Position numbers and translations under genes: made by a program. This document shows, one piece after another, positions 7,985-16,756 of a stretch of DNA of 54,586 bases. Under the pieces are notes generated by a model that made no database searches, was not told where the DNA came from, and saw only the letters and a list, made by a program, of their open reading frames with translations. Source of the stretch: Flavobacterium hydatis (GTDB lineage: Bacteria > Bacteroidota > Bacteroidia > Flavobacteriales > Flavobacteriaceae); assembly GCF_000737695.1 (NCBI RefSeq), contig NZ_JPRM01000025.1:1-54586 (forward strand), given 5' to 3'. How positions within the stretch are numbered: position 1 is the stretch's first letter; each line of letters starts with the position of its first letter.

Positions 7985-8148
7985 ATAAAAAAGCCTACAT
8001 TAGGTTGCTTGTATAAACTCGAAAAGACAAGTTTTGAGCTAACTCACTGTTCAAGTTTCCTCGCCGGAGCGTGGCATGCTTTAGTAGTGATGATTTGCTC
8101 ATTCTAATTTGTTAGTGTTGAGTTTACCAAATATGAACTAATGTAGGC
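7985..8148 (-). ncRNA. ssrS: 6S RNA (flavobacterial ssrS)
   Basis: Perfectly complementary ends (GCCTACATTA at 7993-8002, TAATGTAGGC at 8139-8148) enclose a region of about 156 nt that folds as a long interrupted hairpin and, on the minus strand, ends in a T tract (7985-7992). Position is diagnostic: 6S RNA lies next to zapA in many bacteria, and here it is between zapA and rny. 6S RNA mimics an open promoter and sequesters RNA polymerase holoenzyme in stationary phase. The minus strand is chosen because only that side has the T tract after the closing stem. Ends are approximate. Confidence 0.85.
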
Positions 8149-8174
8149 AGTATCTTAGTTTCTGTAAAGAACGT

Positions 8175-8468
8175 TTAATTTTCGAGATATTGGTCTAAAA
8201 GGATGTTTAATCTTTTAATTCTTTCGATAGTTTCGTCGCTATCTATTGCTTTATCAATTTGTTTTTGCTCTACTTGCGATGCAAATTGTAATGCACACAT
8301 GGCTAAAACATCTTGTTTGTCGCGAACGGCGTAGTTTTCTTCAAACTGCTTTATCATCACATCAATTTTTTTAGAAGCACTTCTAAGTCCTTCTTCCTGT
8401 GATAGTTCTACCGTTAACGGATAAACTCTGTCGGCGATTGATATTTTAATTTTAAGCTTTTCGTCCAT
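8175..8468 (-). CDS. zapA: Cell division protein ZapA
   Basis: The 97-residue protein fits ZapA (PF05164): an N-terminal beta segment (KIKISIADRVYPLTV), a first helix (EEGLRSASKKIDVMIKQF) and a C-terminal coiled coil. ZapA binds FtsZ at midcell and bundles protofilaments. It follows the coiled-coil gene by seven bases, so the two are almost certainly co-transcribed, and it precedes 6S RNA and rny, the order usual in Flavobacteria. Confidence 0.92.
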   Translation of the reverse strand: MDEKLKIKISIADRVYPLTVELSQEEGLRSASKKIDVMIKQFEENYAVRDKQDVLAMCALQFASQVEQKQIDKAIDSDETIERIKRLNILLDQYLEN

Positions 8469-8475
8469 GTTATTA

Positions 8476-8766
8476 CTAGTCTGATAGTTGTGCTATACAG
8501 TGATCGATTTCGCGAATTAATGAATTTATCTTAAGCTTTGTATCCCTTTTATTATCGTTACTGCCAAGTAAAGAATTGGAGATTTTGAGCGTTTCATACT
8601 GCTTTTTCAGGGCCTCAATCTCTTCCGATTGCTTATGTATGGTCTGTTTAGCCTCTATTAATTCTGACTTTAGTTCTTGATTGTTTTTTTCTAAACCTTT
8701 TAGCTTCGCAAAAAGTTTTTCTACTTTATATTCAAGAGTATCAATTATTTCGGCAATTACACTCAT
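8476..8766 (-). CDS. Small coiled-coil protein, ZapB-like
   Basis: This 96-residue protein is nearly all heptad-patterned helix (residues 5-65 rich in E, K, Q and L), followed by a short tail NSLIREIDHCIAQLSD. It has no signal peptide or membrane segment. It lies seven bases upstream of zapA in the same direction, so a division-associated role analogous to ZapB is a reasonable inference. Coiled-coil similarity alone cannot prove homology to enterobacterial ZapB. Confidence 0.75.
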   Translation of the reverse strand: MSVIAEIIDTLEYKVEKLFAKLKGLEKNNQELKSELIEAKQTIHKQSEEIEALKKQYETLKISNSLLGSNDNKRDTKLKINSLIREIDHCIAQLSD

Positions 8767-8941
8767 TATAAATCCTATTCATTACTTAATCATACAAAGT
8801 TAGTATTCCTTTTTATTAATGCAATATTTTATCGATTTTTTTGCATTAAAAATAGCAAATTAATGGAATTCAAGGTATTGTATTTTGTGATTTTAGTAAT
8901 TATTTTACTAACTTTTTTTTATCTTAGCAAAAATGTAAATC

Positions 8942-10639
8942 ATGAGATATTCGGTACTTTTTCTGCTATTTTGTAATCTTATTTCTGCTCAGACAGACTA
9001 TCCAAAAGATTATTTTAGACCGCCACTTGATATACCAATGCAGCTTTCTGGGAACTTTGGAGAGTTAAGACCAAATCATTTTCATGCAGGTTTTGATTTA
9101 AAAACAAATCAAAGAGAAGGCTTGAATGTGTATGCAGTTGCTGATGGATATATCTCGAGAATTAAAATTTCGACTTTCGGAAATGGTAAAACTTTATACA
9201 TAACTCATCCTAACGGATACACATCTGTATATGGACATTTGCAAAGTATGGTTGGGACAATTCAGGAATATATTAAGAAAACACATTATAAAGAAAAGTC
9301 GTTTGAGATAGAAATGTTCTTAAAGCCTGGAGAAATGGTTGTTACTAAAGGGCAATTAATAGGATTGTCTGGAAATACAGGTTCTTCTGAAGGGCCACAT
9401 TTGCATTTTGAATTTCGTGATTCTAAAACAGAGTTTGTTATTAATCCTATGTTTTTTGGTTTTGATAAAAATATCAAGGATACCAAAAAGCCTGTAATTT
9501 CTAATTTGTATGTTTATCCGCTTGACGAAAATACAACTGTTAATCAATCTAAAGTTCCTTTAATGCTTAACCTGGCATTGCAAAAAGACGGAACTTATTT
9601 GTCTGATAGAGTTGCAACAAACGGGAAAATTGGTTTTGGAATAACTGCTGTAGATTATGATGATGTTTCATTTAACAAAAATGGAGTTTATAAAGTGGAG
9701 TCTTTCTATAATGGAAATTCTAATTTCGGATATGAATTTAATACGTACTCATTTGATGAAATGAGATATATTAATGCATTGATTGATTATCCAAGGTATA
9801 AAAAAACAGGTCAGAGAGTGCAAAAGTTATTTATGAAAACGCCTTTTGCCTTGAGCATTATAAAAACTGATGCGCTAAATGGTGTGCTTCCTGTTGTGCC
9901 AAATTTAGCTTCGGCATATCGTGTAGAAGTTTCAGATTTTTATGGAAATAAAAACACGGTTAATATTCCGGTCCAATACGATTCATTACCTGTAATTGTA
10001 AATCCTACGGCTGAAGCTTCAAATTACTCTGTGAAATATAATAAAGACGCTAATTTCGCTAAAGGTAATATGTCGGTATTTTTTCCTGCAGGAACATTTT
10101 ACGATGATTTTAATTTGAACTTCGATGTAAAAAACGACCGTATTTATATACACGATGATACAGTTCCGGTTCATTCTAATTTTACAATCACTATCGAAGA
10201 TGGTAAATATCCCGATAATCTTAAGGATAAAGTTTATATAGGCAGAATTACCGGAAAAAGTAGTAGTTACAATGCTACAAGTCGTAAAGACAATGTTTAT
10301 ACGGCTAAGTCTAAAACCTTAGGACAATTTGGGTTGGTTTTGGATACAATTAAGCCAACAATTAGTATTGCAAAACCAATTCAGGATAAATGGATTAGTG
10401 ATGTAAAGAAAATTCAGTTTACGATTAGTGATAGTATGTCGGGGATTAAATCTTACAATGGGTATTTAAACGGAAATTGGATTTTGTTTGAGTATGATAA
10501 TAAAACCAAAAAGATAACTCACGATTTTAATGATGGTATTGTAGCTGAAGGAGCAAACGATTTAAAAATAGAAGTTGTTGATAATGTGGGGAATTCTGCT
10601 ATCTTTGAGACTCGTTTTTTTAGAAGTCAAACAAAATAA
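8942..10639 (+). CDS. M23 family metallopeptidase (LytM-like, secreted)
   Basis: The 565-residue protein has a signal peptide (about 1-16, LISAQ) and an N-terminal LytM/M23 domain (about 35-170). Zinc ligands are visible: H48 and D52 in HAGFDL, and H153-L-H155 in HLHFEF. The remaining 390 residues are beta-rich and probably periplasmic or cell-surface modules of unknown role. M23 enzymes cut peptide cross-links in peptidoglycan. A TonB-dependent receptor starts 11 bases downstream, so the two are probably an operon. A TATCTTAG-like -7 element at 8920-8927 may be its promoter. Confidence 0.88.
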   Translation: MRYSVLFLLFCNLISAQTDYPKDYFRPPLDIPMQLSGNFGELRPNHFHAGFDLKTNQREGLNVYAVADGYISRIKISTFGNGKTLYITHPNGYTSVYGHLQSMVGTIQEYIKKTHYKEKSFEIEMFLKPGEMVVTKGQLIGLSGNTGSSEGPHLHFEFRDSKTEFVINPMFFGFDKNIKDTKKPVISNLYVYPLDENTTVNQSKVPLMLNLALQKDGTYLSDRVATNGKIGFGITAVDYDDVSFNKNGVYKVESFYNGNSNFGYEFNTYSFDEMRYINALIDYPRYKKTGQRVQKLFMKTPFALSIIKTDALNGVLPVVPNLASAYRVEVSDFYGNKNTVNIPVQYDSLPVIVNPTAEASNYSVKYNKDANFAKGNMSVFFPAGTFYDDFNLNFDVKNDRIYIHDDTVPVHSNFTITIEDGKYPDNLKDKVYIGRITGKSSSYNATSRKDNVYTAKSKTLGQFGLVLDTIKPTISIAKPIQDKWISDVKKIQFTISDSMSGIKSYNGYLNGNWILFEYDNKTKKITHDFNDGIVAEGANDLKIEVVDNVGNSAIFETRFFRSQTK

Positions 10640-10650
10640 AAATATAACTT

Positions 10651-13107
10651 TTGAATAAGAATCTGCTATTTGTTTTCCTTTTTTTAGGTATTGGTTTTGT
10701 TTCACTCGCTCAAAACGCTAGAGTAAAAGGGGTGATTTTGGATGAAAGTAATCTTCCTGTTGCTTATGTAAATGTTTCTCATTCGGGAAATGTAACGCAA
10801 TCTGACTCGAATGGATTTTTTGATATTTTGATTCCATCTGACAAAAAGGTAGTTATTGTTTTTACTCACGTTTCGCAAAAAATGATGACGATTACAGTGA
10901 ACTTAAAACCAAATGAAATTTTTGTTTTTAATCCTGTTATGAATAGTTATGCTGAGCAAATGGGCGAAATTGTTGTTTTGGCAAGTAAAAAACGTGTTCA
11001 GGGGATTACAGTTGTAGATCCGGTAACGATAAAGAAAATTCCGGGTGCGAATGCAGGAATCGAAAATGTACTAAAAACATTGCCAGGAGTAAATTCTAAT
11101 AATGAACTTAGTACACAATACGCTGTACGAGGAGGGAATTATGATGAGAATCTGGTTTATGTAAACGAGATAGAAGTATATCGCCCTTTTTTAATTCGTT
11201 CAGGACAACAAGAAGGATTGAGTTTTACAAATACTGATTTAGTTCAGAATGTCGATTTCTCGGCAGGAGGATTCCAATCTAAGTTTGGAGATAAACTTTC
11301 GTCAGTGTTAGATATTACTTATAGAAAACCAACAAAGTTTGCAGCAGCTTTTGAGGCTAGTTTCCTTGGAGGAAGTGTTGCCGTAGATGCGGTTTCCAAA
11401 AACAAGAAATGGTCGGCAATTACTGGGGTTCGTTATCGTAATAATAGTATGCTTGTAAATAGCCAGGATACTCAAACCAATTATACGCCTTCTTATACAG
11501 ATATTCAGACTAACGTAAATTATATTGCTTCGGCAAAATGGCAATGGAGTTTTTTAGGAGCTCTTTCTCAAAATAAATATTTGTACCAACCATTAACCCG
11601 AGAAACCAAATTTGGAACTATCGATAAACCAATGGCGCTTGCTGTATATTATGAAGGACAAGAAAGAGATAAATACGATACTTATTTTGGAGCAATAAAA
11701 TCTACGTATACTGTTTCTCCAGATTTTACGTTAAAATTTATAGGTTCGATATTTCATACACAAGAACAAGAACATTATGATATCTTGGCGCAATATCGTT
11801 TAGGAGAGGTAGATAGTGAGGGTTCGGTTGTTTTACAAGAGGTAGATTATACCAAAGGAATTGGTACACAATTAAATCATGCACGTAACGATTTAGACGC
11901 TTTAATCGTAAATGCCGAATTAAAAGGGATTTATAATTGGAAAGAAAACCTGATTGAATGGGGGGTAAAATATACTCGCGAATCTATACGTGATCGTGTA
12001 GCAGAGTGGGAGATGATAGATTCGGCTGGATTTTCGGTAAATCCGCCAATTGTAATTTTGCCTAAAAACGAGCAGCCATACGAACCTTATACTGGACCAT
12101 TATTGCCGTATCAGAATGTTAGAGCAATAAATTTTAATACTATAAATAGATTTTCAGGTTATGCACAATGGAGTCGAAAAGGAAATTTAGGTTCTAGTGA
12201 AGTTTGGTATAATGCGGGAGTTCGTTTTCAGGATTGGAAAGTATCGGGAGGAATTGTTGAAGGAAAAAATCAAATAGTATTTAGTCCACGTGCTCAATTT
12301 TCGATAAAACCAGATTGGAACATGGATATGGTTTTTAGACTTTCGGGAGGATTATATCATCAGCCGCCATTTTATAGAGAATTACGTGATCCGAGTGGTG
12401 AAGTGTTGCCAAATACCAAAGCGCAACAATCTGTACATGTGGTTTTGAGTAATGACTATAATTTTAAAATGTGGAATCGACCATTTAAACTTATTTCGGA
12501 GTTGTATTATAAATCATTGACAGATGTAAATGTGTATACGATCGATAATGTTCGAATTAGATATATTGCCAATAATAATGCTACGGCTTATGCTCAAGGT
12601 TTAGATCTTAGGTTAAATGGGGAGTTTGTACCAGGAACTGAATCATGGTTTAGTTTTGGGTATTTAAAAACGCAAGAAAATTATGAGGATAAAGGATATA
12701 TAGCCAGACCAACGGATCAGCGATTAAAATTTGCTCTTTTGTTTCAGGATTATATGCCTAATATTCCGAGTGTAAAAATATATTTAAACCTAGTTTATAA
12801 TACAGGATTGCCAGGAGGTTCGCCTTCTTATTCAGATCCTTATTTGTATCAAAATAGGCTGAAAGATTATCGTCGAGCGGATGTAGGATTCTCTAAAGTT
12901 TTTATTGATAATAATAGAGTTGCAAAAAGTAAGTTTTTTAAAGAGTTTAAAGAATTATCGTTGGGGTTTGAAATCTTTAATCTTTTTGATAACCAAAATG
13001 CGATAACAAATACTTGGGTTCGCGATGTGTATTCTAAAAATCAATATGCAATTCCTAATTATATGACTTCGAGAGTTTTTAATATAAAATTAACCGCAAG
13101 GTTATAA
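10651..13107 (+). CDS. TonB-dependent receptor with carboxypeptidase-regulatory-like domain
   Basis: The 818-residue outer-membrane receptor starts at a TTG, the only initiator that retains the signal peptide (LLFVFLFLGIGFVSLAQ); no ATG lies between the preceding stop and that peptide. A carboxypeptidase-D-regulatory-like domain (about 22-105) precedes the plug (about 125-235, KTLPGVNSNNELSTQYAVRGG) and the barrel. There is no SusD-like partner, so this is not a typical polysaccharide utilisation pair. Transport substrate is unknown; the position 11 bases after an M23 peptidase hints at a cell-envelope or peptide-related role. The C-terminus ends NIKLTARL. Confidence 0.88.
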   Translation: MNKNLLFVFLFLGIGFVSLAQNARVKGVILDESNLPVAYVNVSHSGNVTQSDSNGFFDILIPSDKKVVIVFTHVSQKMMTITVNLKPNEIFVFNPVMNSYAEQMGEIVVLASKKRVQGITVVDPVTIKKIPGANAGIENVLKTLPGVNSNNELSTQYAVRGGNYDENLVYVNEIEVYRPFLIRSGQQEGLSFTNTDLVQNVDFSAGGFQSKFGDKLSSVLDITYRKPTKFAAAFEASFLGGSVAVDAVSKNKKWSAITGVRYRNNSMLVNSQDTQTNYTPSYTDIQTNVNYIASAKWQWSFLGALSQNKYLYQPLTRETKFGTIDKPMALAVYYEGQERDKYDTYFGAIKSTYTVSPDFTLKFIGSIFHTQEQEHYDILAQYRLGEVDSEGSVVLQEVDYTKGIGTQLNHARNDLDALIVNAELKGIYNWKENLIEWGVKYTRESIRDRVAEWEMIDSAGFSVNPPIVILPKNEQPYEPYTGPLLPYQNVRAINFNTINRFSGYAQWSRKGNLGSSEVWYNAGVRFQDWKVSGGIVEGKNQIVFSPRAQFSIKPDWNMDMVFRLSGGLYHQPPFYRELRDPSGEVLPNTKAQQSVHVVLSNDYNFKMWNRPFKLISELYYKSLTDVNVYTIDNVRIRYIANNNATAYAQGLDLRLNGEFVPGTESWFSFGYLKTQENYEDKGYIARPTDQRLKFALLFQDYMPNIPSVKIYLNLVYNTGLPGGSPSYSDPYLYQNRLKDYRRADVGFSKVFIDNNRVAKSKFFKEFKELSLGFEIFNLFDNQNAITNTWVRDVYSKNQYAIPNYMTSRVFNIKLTARL

Positions 13108-13179
13108 ATGAAACAATGGGAAAGCTAGTTTAGAACGTATAAATTGACGCTAAATAGGCTAACCATTTTTAAAATTGAT

Positions 13180-13187
13180 TACATTTG
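13180..13187 (+). promoter_or_regulatory. Candidate -7 element of lipoprotein gene
   Basis: TACATTTG matches TAnnTTTG 23 bases before the start codon. No TTG lies at the expected distance, so this is a half-supported promoter. Confidence 0.4.
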
Positions 13188-13210
13188 AATTTATTTTTTA
13201 ATAAAACAAC

Positions 13211-13933
13211 ATGAGAAAATTACATATATCTATCATAAGTCTTTCTGTTTTACTTTTAGTGAGTTGTAAGAATGAAGTCGAAAAACCAAAGGTTACTTAC
13301 GATGTATCTACAGCTTCAAAAGTAATTGCCAAAGTAGATTCTACTCAAGTTGCAATTGCCGATTTGCCAATCCAGATGGAGGGAACGAATTATTTAATTC
13401 ACCCAGTTGGAGATGTAAGAGTGTATGAAAGAGGAGCAAAAGCACGTTATGGATCATCGAGTGTAAATGATATAAGTTTTACAATTTCGAATATCGGTGA
13501 ATATGAAATTACTGGATATTTACAAAATTTAAAATTTCAGAAGACAGATTCAGATTCTATAAGGCCATTAACGGATAAAGCAGTTTTGATTCAGACAGCT
13601 ACTTATTTAAAAACAATTGCCGATAAAACGCATAATCATGTTATGGTGTATACCATGGTAGATATGGATACTAATAAAGATGGAAAATTAGATACAAGCG
13701 ATATAAAAGCATTGTATTTAAGTGATATTAGTGGAGAAAGATTTACTAAAGTGTCTGAAGATTTCCAGGAACTGATAGACTGGAATATTATAGAGTCTAA
13801 AAACCGTTTGTATTTTAGAACAATAGAAGATACTAACAAAAACGGTCAGTTTGATAAAAACGATGTTTTACATTATAACTATATTAATCTAGCAGTTAAA
13901 GATTGGAAAGTAGTTAGTTATAAACCTATTTAA
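13211..13933 (+). CDS. Lipoprotein with two EF-hand-like calcium loops
   Basis: The 240-residue protein has a lipobox ending LVSC (Cys19). Two 12-residue loops match EF-hand or dockerin-like calcium sites: DTNKDGKLDTSD (153-164) and DTNKNGQFDKND (207-218). No flanking helix pattern of a classical EF-hand pair is obvious, so calcium binding is a prediction. The intervening beta-rich sequence is not recognised as a named domain. It follows the TonB receptor by about 100 bases but has its own promoter-like element and ends in a strong terminator. Confidence 0.8.
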   Translation: MRKLHISIISLSVLLLVSCKNEVEKPKVTYDVSTASKVIAKVDSTQVAIADLPIQMEGTNYLIHPVGDVRVYERGAKARYGSSSVNDISFTISNIGEYEITGYLQNLKFQKTDSDSIRPLTDKAVLIQTATYLKTIADKTHNHVMVYTMVDMDTNKDGKLDTSDIKALYLSDISGERFTKVSEDFQELIDWNIIESKNRLYFRTIEDTNKNGQFDKNDVLHYNYINLAVKDWKVVSYKPI

Positions 13934-13958
13934 GAGTTTAGACTTAAAAGTTCCGTAA

Positions 13959-14005
13959 AAACAGAAAAGCCATTAAAAATTTAATTTTTAATGGCTTTTC
14001 TGTTT
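13959..14005. terminator. Bidirectional terminator
   Basis: A perfect 22-bp stem (arms 13959-13980 and 13984-14005) with a 3-nt loop TTA separates the convergent lipoprotein and DUF2971 genes. A and T tracts on both sides allow use in both directions. Confidence 0.85.
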
Positions 14006-14045
14006 AAGATTAAAATAAGAATCATTTTAATCTGTGGAAAAAAAA

Positions 14046-14747
14046 TTATATCAAGATGTCACTTTCGAGATCTGATTTCTCAATATCAAAATCGTAACCT
14101 AGTTTATGAACTAAATCAATTACAAGCTTCTTGTACCAATTCTCCGATTTCGGATGAATATATAGTCTTTCTATAAGATATTTAAGATCTACATTAACTC
14201 TTAGTCCATCATTGATTTTGATATCACTTTTGGTAGAGTCGGTGATTATGCGTACTTCACGCTCGTACTGAAAACTTTTTCTTTTGAATAAAAAAGGGAA
14301 GAACAAATCATCAAATGGAATGTATTCTTTCTTGTAGTCAATGTAGTTTACCTCGCCAATATATTGGTCAAAATTATCTTCAGGTTTTAATGCTTTTTGT
14401 AATCTCCCAATGGTAGATTGAATGGCTAATCCTTCGTTGTTTTGAGTGAATATTTGCCACATAGCAAACGATTCATATTCGTTAATGTGCCAACTGCTTA
14501 TAGCAACTCTTTCGCGATGTGTTTTGTAATAATCTATAAACTCAGGATTGTCTATAGCGAGTTTTTTTATCTCCTCATAAGTAGGTTCGCTAAACGTGCC
14601 CTCGTATTGATCTTCAAATTTATCAGAACGAGACATGAATAGTTTTTTAGACATCAATAAGTCTAGAAACTTAGATAAATCTAAGTATTTCCAGACTACT
14701 GTATTGGGATCTTCGGGAAGATTAATGTTTGAGTTGTGACGATACAT
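14046..14747 (-). CDS. DUF2971 domain protein
   Basis: The 233-residue soluble protein shows the DUF2971 pattern: N-terminal VWKYLDLSKFLDLLMSKKLFMSRSDKFEDQYEG, a middle segment ISSWHINEYESFAMWQIF, and YEREVRIIT near residue 170. The family's biochemical function is not established; some members occur near phage-defence or toxin genes, but nothing here supports that. It lies 36 bases downstream of the MsbA-like gene in the same direction and may be the tail of that transcript. Confidence 0.8.
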   Translation of the reverse strand: MYRHNSNINLPEDPNTVVWKYLDLSKFLDLLMSKKLFMSRSDKFEDQYEGTFSEPTYEEIKKLAIDNPEFIDYYKTHRERVAISSWHINEYESFAMWQIFTQNNEGLAIQSTIGRLQKALKPEDNFDQYIGEVNYIDYKKEYIPFDDLFFPFLFKRKSFQYEREVRIITDSTKSDIKINDGLRVNVDLKYLIERLYIHPKSENWYKKLVIDLVHKLGYDFDIEKSDLESDILI

Positions 14748-14783
14748 AAGTATTTTCTTAATGTATCTCTAATTTATGAAAAA

Positions 14784-16610
14784 TTATTCAAACGACTGCA
14801 TGGTAACCAATTTATTATAGGTTCCATTTAATGCAATTAAATTTTCGTGAGTACCTTGCTCAACAATTTCACCTTTTTGCATAACAACAATTAAATCTGC
14901 TTTTTGAATAGTAGATAAACGGTGCGCAATAACAATCGATGTACGGTTTTGCATCATGTTTTCAAGAGCAACTTGTACAAATTTTTCGCTTTCGGTATCT
15001 AGCGCAGATGTTGCTTCGTCAAGAATCATAATCGGAGGATTCTTTAAGACAGCACGAGCAATCGATAAACGTTGTTTTTGTCCACCAGAAAGTTTGTTTC
15101 CGCTATCACCAATATTAGTATAAATGCCAAGAGGTAAATTATTTACAAATTCAAAAGCATTAGCAATTTTTAGTGCCGCAATGATTTCTTCATCAGTAGC
15201 ATCAAGTTTTCCTAATGAAATATTAGCTTTTATAGTATCATTAAATAAAATGCTATCTTGAGTTACTAATCCCATCAAACCACGAAGAGAATGCAAAGAC
15301 ATATCTTTAATATTGATATTATCAATAGAGATTGAACCTTCGTTTACATCATAAAAACGAGTAAGAAGATTAGCAATAGTACTTTTTCCGCTACCAGATT
15401 GTCCTACAAGAGCAACAGTTTGTCCTTTTTTAATATCAAGAGAAAAGTCTTTTAGTACATTTTCATTCTCATATTTAAAGTTGATGTTTTTGATCGCTAT
15501 ATTCGAATCAAAAGTTGTTTTTTCGATAGCGTCAACTTTACTAGTAATAGGGTTTTCCTGATCAAGAATTTCTAATACACGTTCTGCAGCAGCATTACCT
15601 CTTTTTACCCCATAAGAAGCCTTAGAGATAGCTTTTGCAGGAGTAAGAATATTATAGGCTAATCCCATATAAGCGATGAACGAAGCACCGTTTAATGTTT
15701 TTTCTATTAAAACCATCTGACCACCATACCAAAGTAAAATAGCGATAACCATAATCCCCATAAACTCACTCGCAGGCGAAGCTAAGTTCTGGCGGTTACC
15801 AATACTGTTTGATAATTTAAAGAAACGTTGAGTAGAGTTTTGGAAAACACCATTGAAATAATTTTCAGAGTTATACCCTTTTACCACTTTTAATCCACCT
15901 AAAGTTTCCTCGATAGTAGATAAAAACGTTCCTTGTTCTTGTTGCGCCTTAGTCGATTGTTTCTTTAGTTGTTTTCCTATCAATGATATGATATAACCAG
16001 AAACGGGAATAAAAATAAATACAAAAAGAGTTAATTGTGGGCTTATAGCAAGCATTGCAATAATTGTAAATATTATCGTGAGTGGCTCTTTTACGATAAG
16101 TTCTAAAATTGCCAGGAACGAAGTTTGTACTTCATTAACATCACCTGCAATACGAGCAATAACATCCCCTTTTCTTTTTTCAGAGAAAAAAGATAAAGGC
16201 AATTCAAGAGTTTTTTTATACATGGCATTTCGCATGTCTCTTAAAACACCATTTCTTAAAAAATTAATAAAAAACATAGCAAGATAATCGCATAGGTTTT
16301 TCAATAAAAATATAGAAATAATGATTGATACCATTACCGATAGTGTATAGCCTACACCGTAATTATCTGTTGCTTGGGTAATGTAGTAGCTTAGGTAGTT
16401 TTCTGCGTAACTTTTCAATTCCCAAATACCTTCATAAACAGGTAGTGTTGTATTTCGTTTCGTTTGGTCAAATAATACCTGCATCATAGGAATCAACGCC
16501 ATAAACGAAAGCGTACTGAATAATGCATACAGAATATTGAATAAAATATTCATGTAAGCATATCTTTTATATGGAAATATAAAAGGAAATATTTTTTTAA
16601 AATTGTTCAT
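14784..16610 (-). CDS. ABC exporter, fused permease-ATPase (MsbA-like)
   Basis: The 608-residue half-transporter has an N-terminal six-helix exporter domain (about 15-330) and a C-terminal nucleotide-binding domain with Walker A GQSGSGKST, Q-loop, signature LSGGQKQR, Walker B IMILDEATSALD and switch His in IVIAHRLST. Its type fits MsbA-like lipid A or lipid-linked exporters, which act as homodimers. Substrate cannot be read from sequence. Upstream in the same direction is the phosphosugar mutase, but a 43-nt palindrome lies between them. Lipid flipping is the likeliest role by similarity. Confidence 0.9.
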   Translation of the reverse strand: MNNFKKIFPFIFPYKRYAYMNILFNILYALFSTLSFMALIPMMQVLFDQTKRNTTLPVYEGIWELKSYAENYLSYYITQATDNYGVGYTLSVMVSIIISIFLLKNLCDYLAMFFINFLRNGVLRDMRNAMYKKTLELPLSFFSEKRKGDVIARIAGDVNEVQTSFLAILELIVKEPLTIIFTIIAMLAISPQLTLFVFIFIPVSGYIISLIGKQLKKQSTKAQQEQGTFLSTIEETLGGLKVVKGYNSENYFNGVFQNSTQRFFKLSNSIGNRQNLASPASEFMGIMVIAILLWYGGQMVLIEKTLNGASFIAYMGLAYNILTPAKAISKASYGVKRGNAAAERVLEILDQENPITSKVDAIEKTTFDSNIAIKNINFKYENENVLKDFSLDIKKGQTVALVGQSGSGKSTIANLLTRFYDVNEGSISIDNINIKDMSLHSLRGLMGLVTQDSILFNDTIKANISLGKLDATDEEIIAALKIANAFEFVNNLPLGIYTNIGDSGNKLSGGQKQRLSIARAVLKNPPIMILDEATSALDTESEKFVQVALENMMQNRTSIVIAHRLSTIQKADLIVVMQKGEIVEQGTHENLIALNGTYNKLVTMQSFE

Positions 16611-16684
16611 TATATTTTTGATTGTTATTTTCTGCTATAGCAATTGCTTTTTTTTGGTAACGGTTTTGGTATGATGTAAATGTA

Positions 16685-16727
16685 ATCAACTCAATTGTGC
16701 AGACACTGTCTGCATAATTGAGTTGAT
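16685..16727. repeat. 43-nt near-perfect palindrome
   Basis: Two 21-nt arms around a single C pair throughout with one wobble (arm begins ATCAACTCAATT; its mirror ends AATTGAGTTGAT). Neither side has a T tract, so a standard terminator is unlikely. It lies between the phosphosugar mutase and the MsbA-like gene. Confidence 0.6.
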
Positions 16728-16756
16728 ATTTAAGATATTTTCATCTATCCTTAAAA

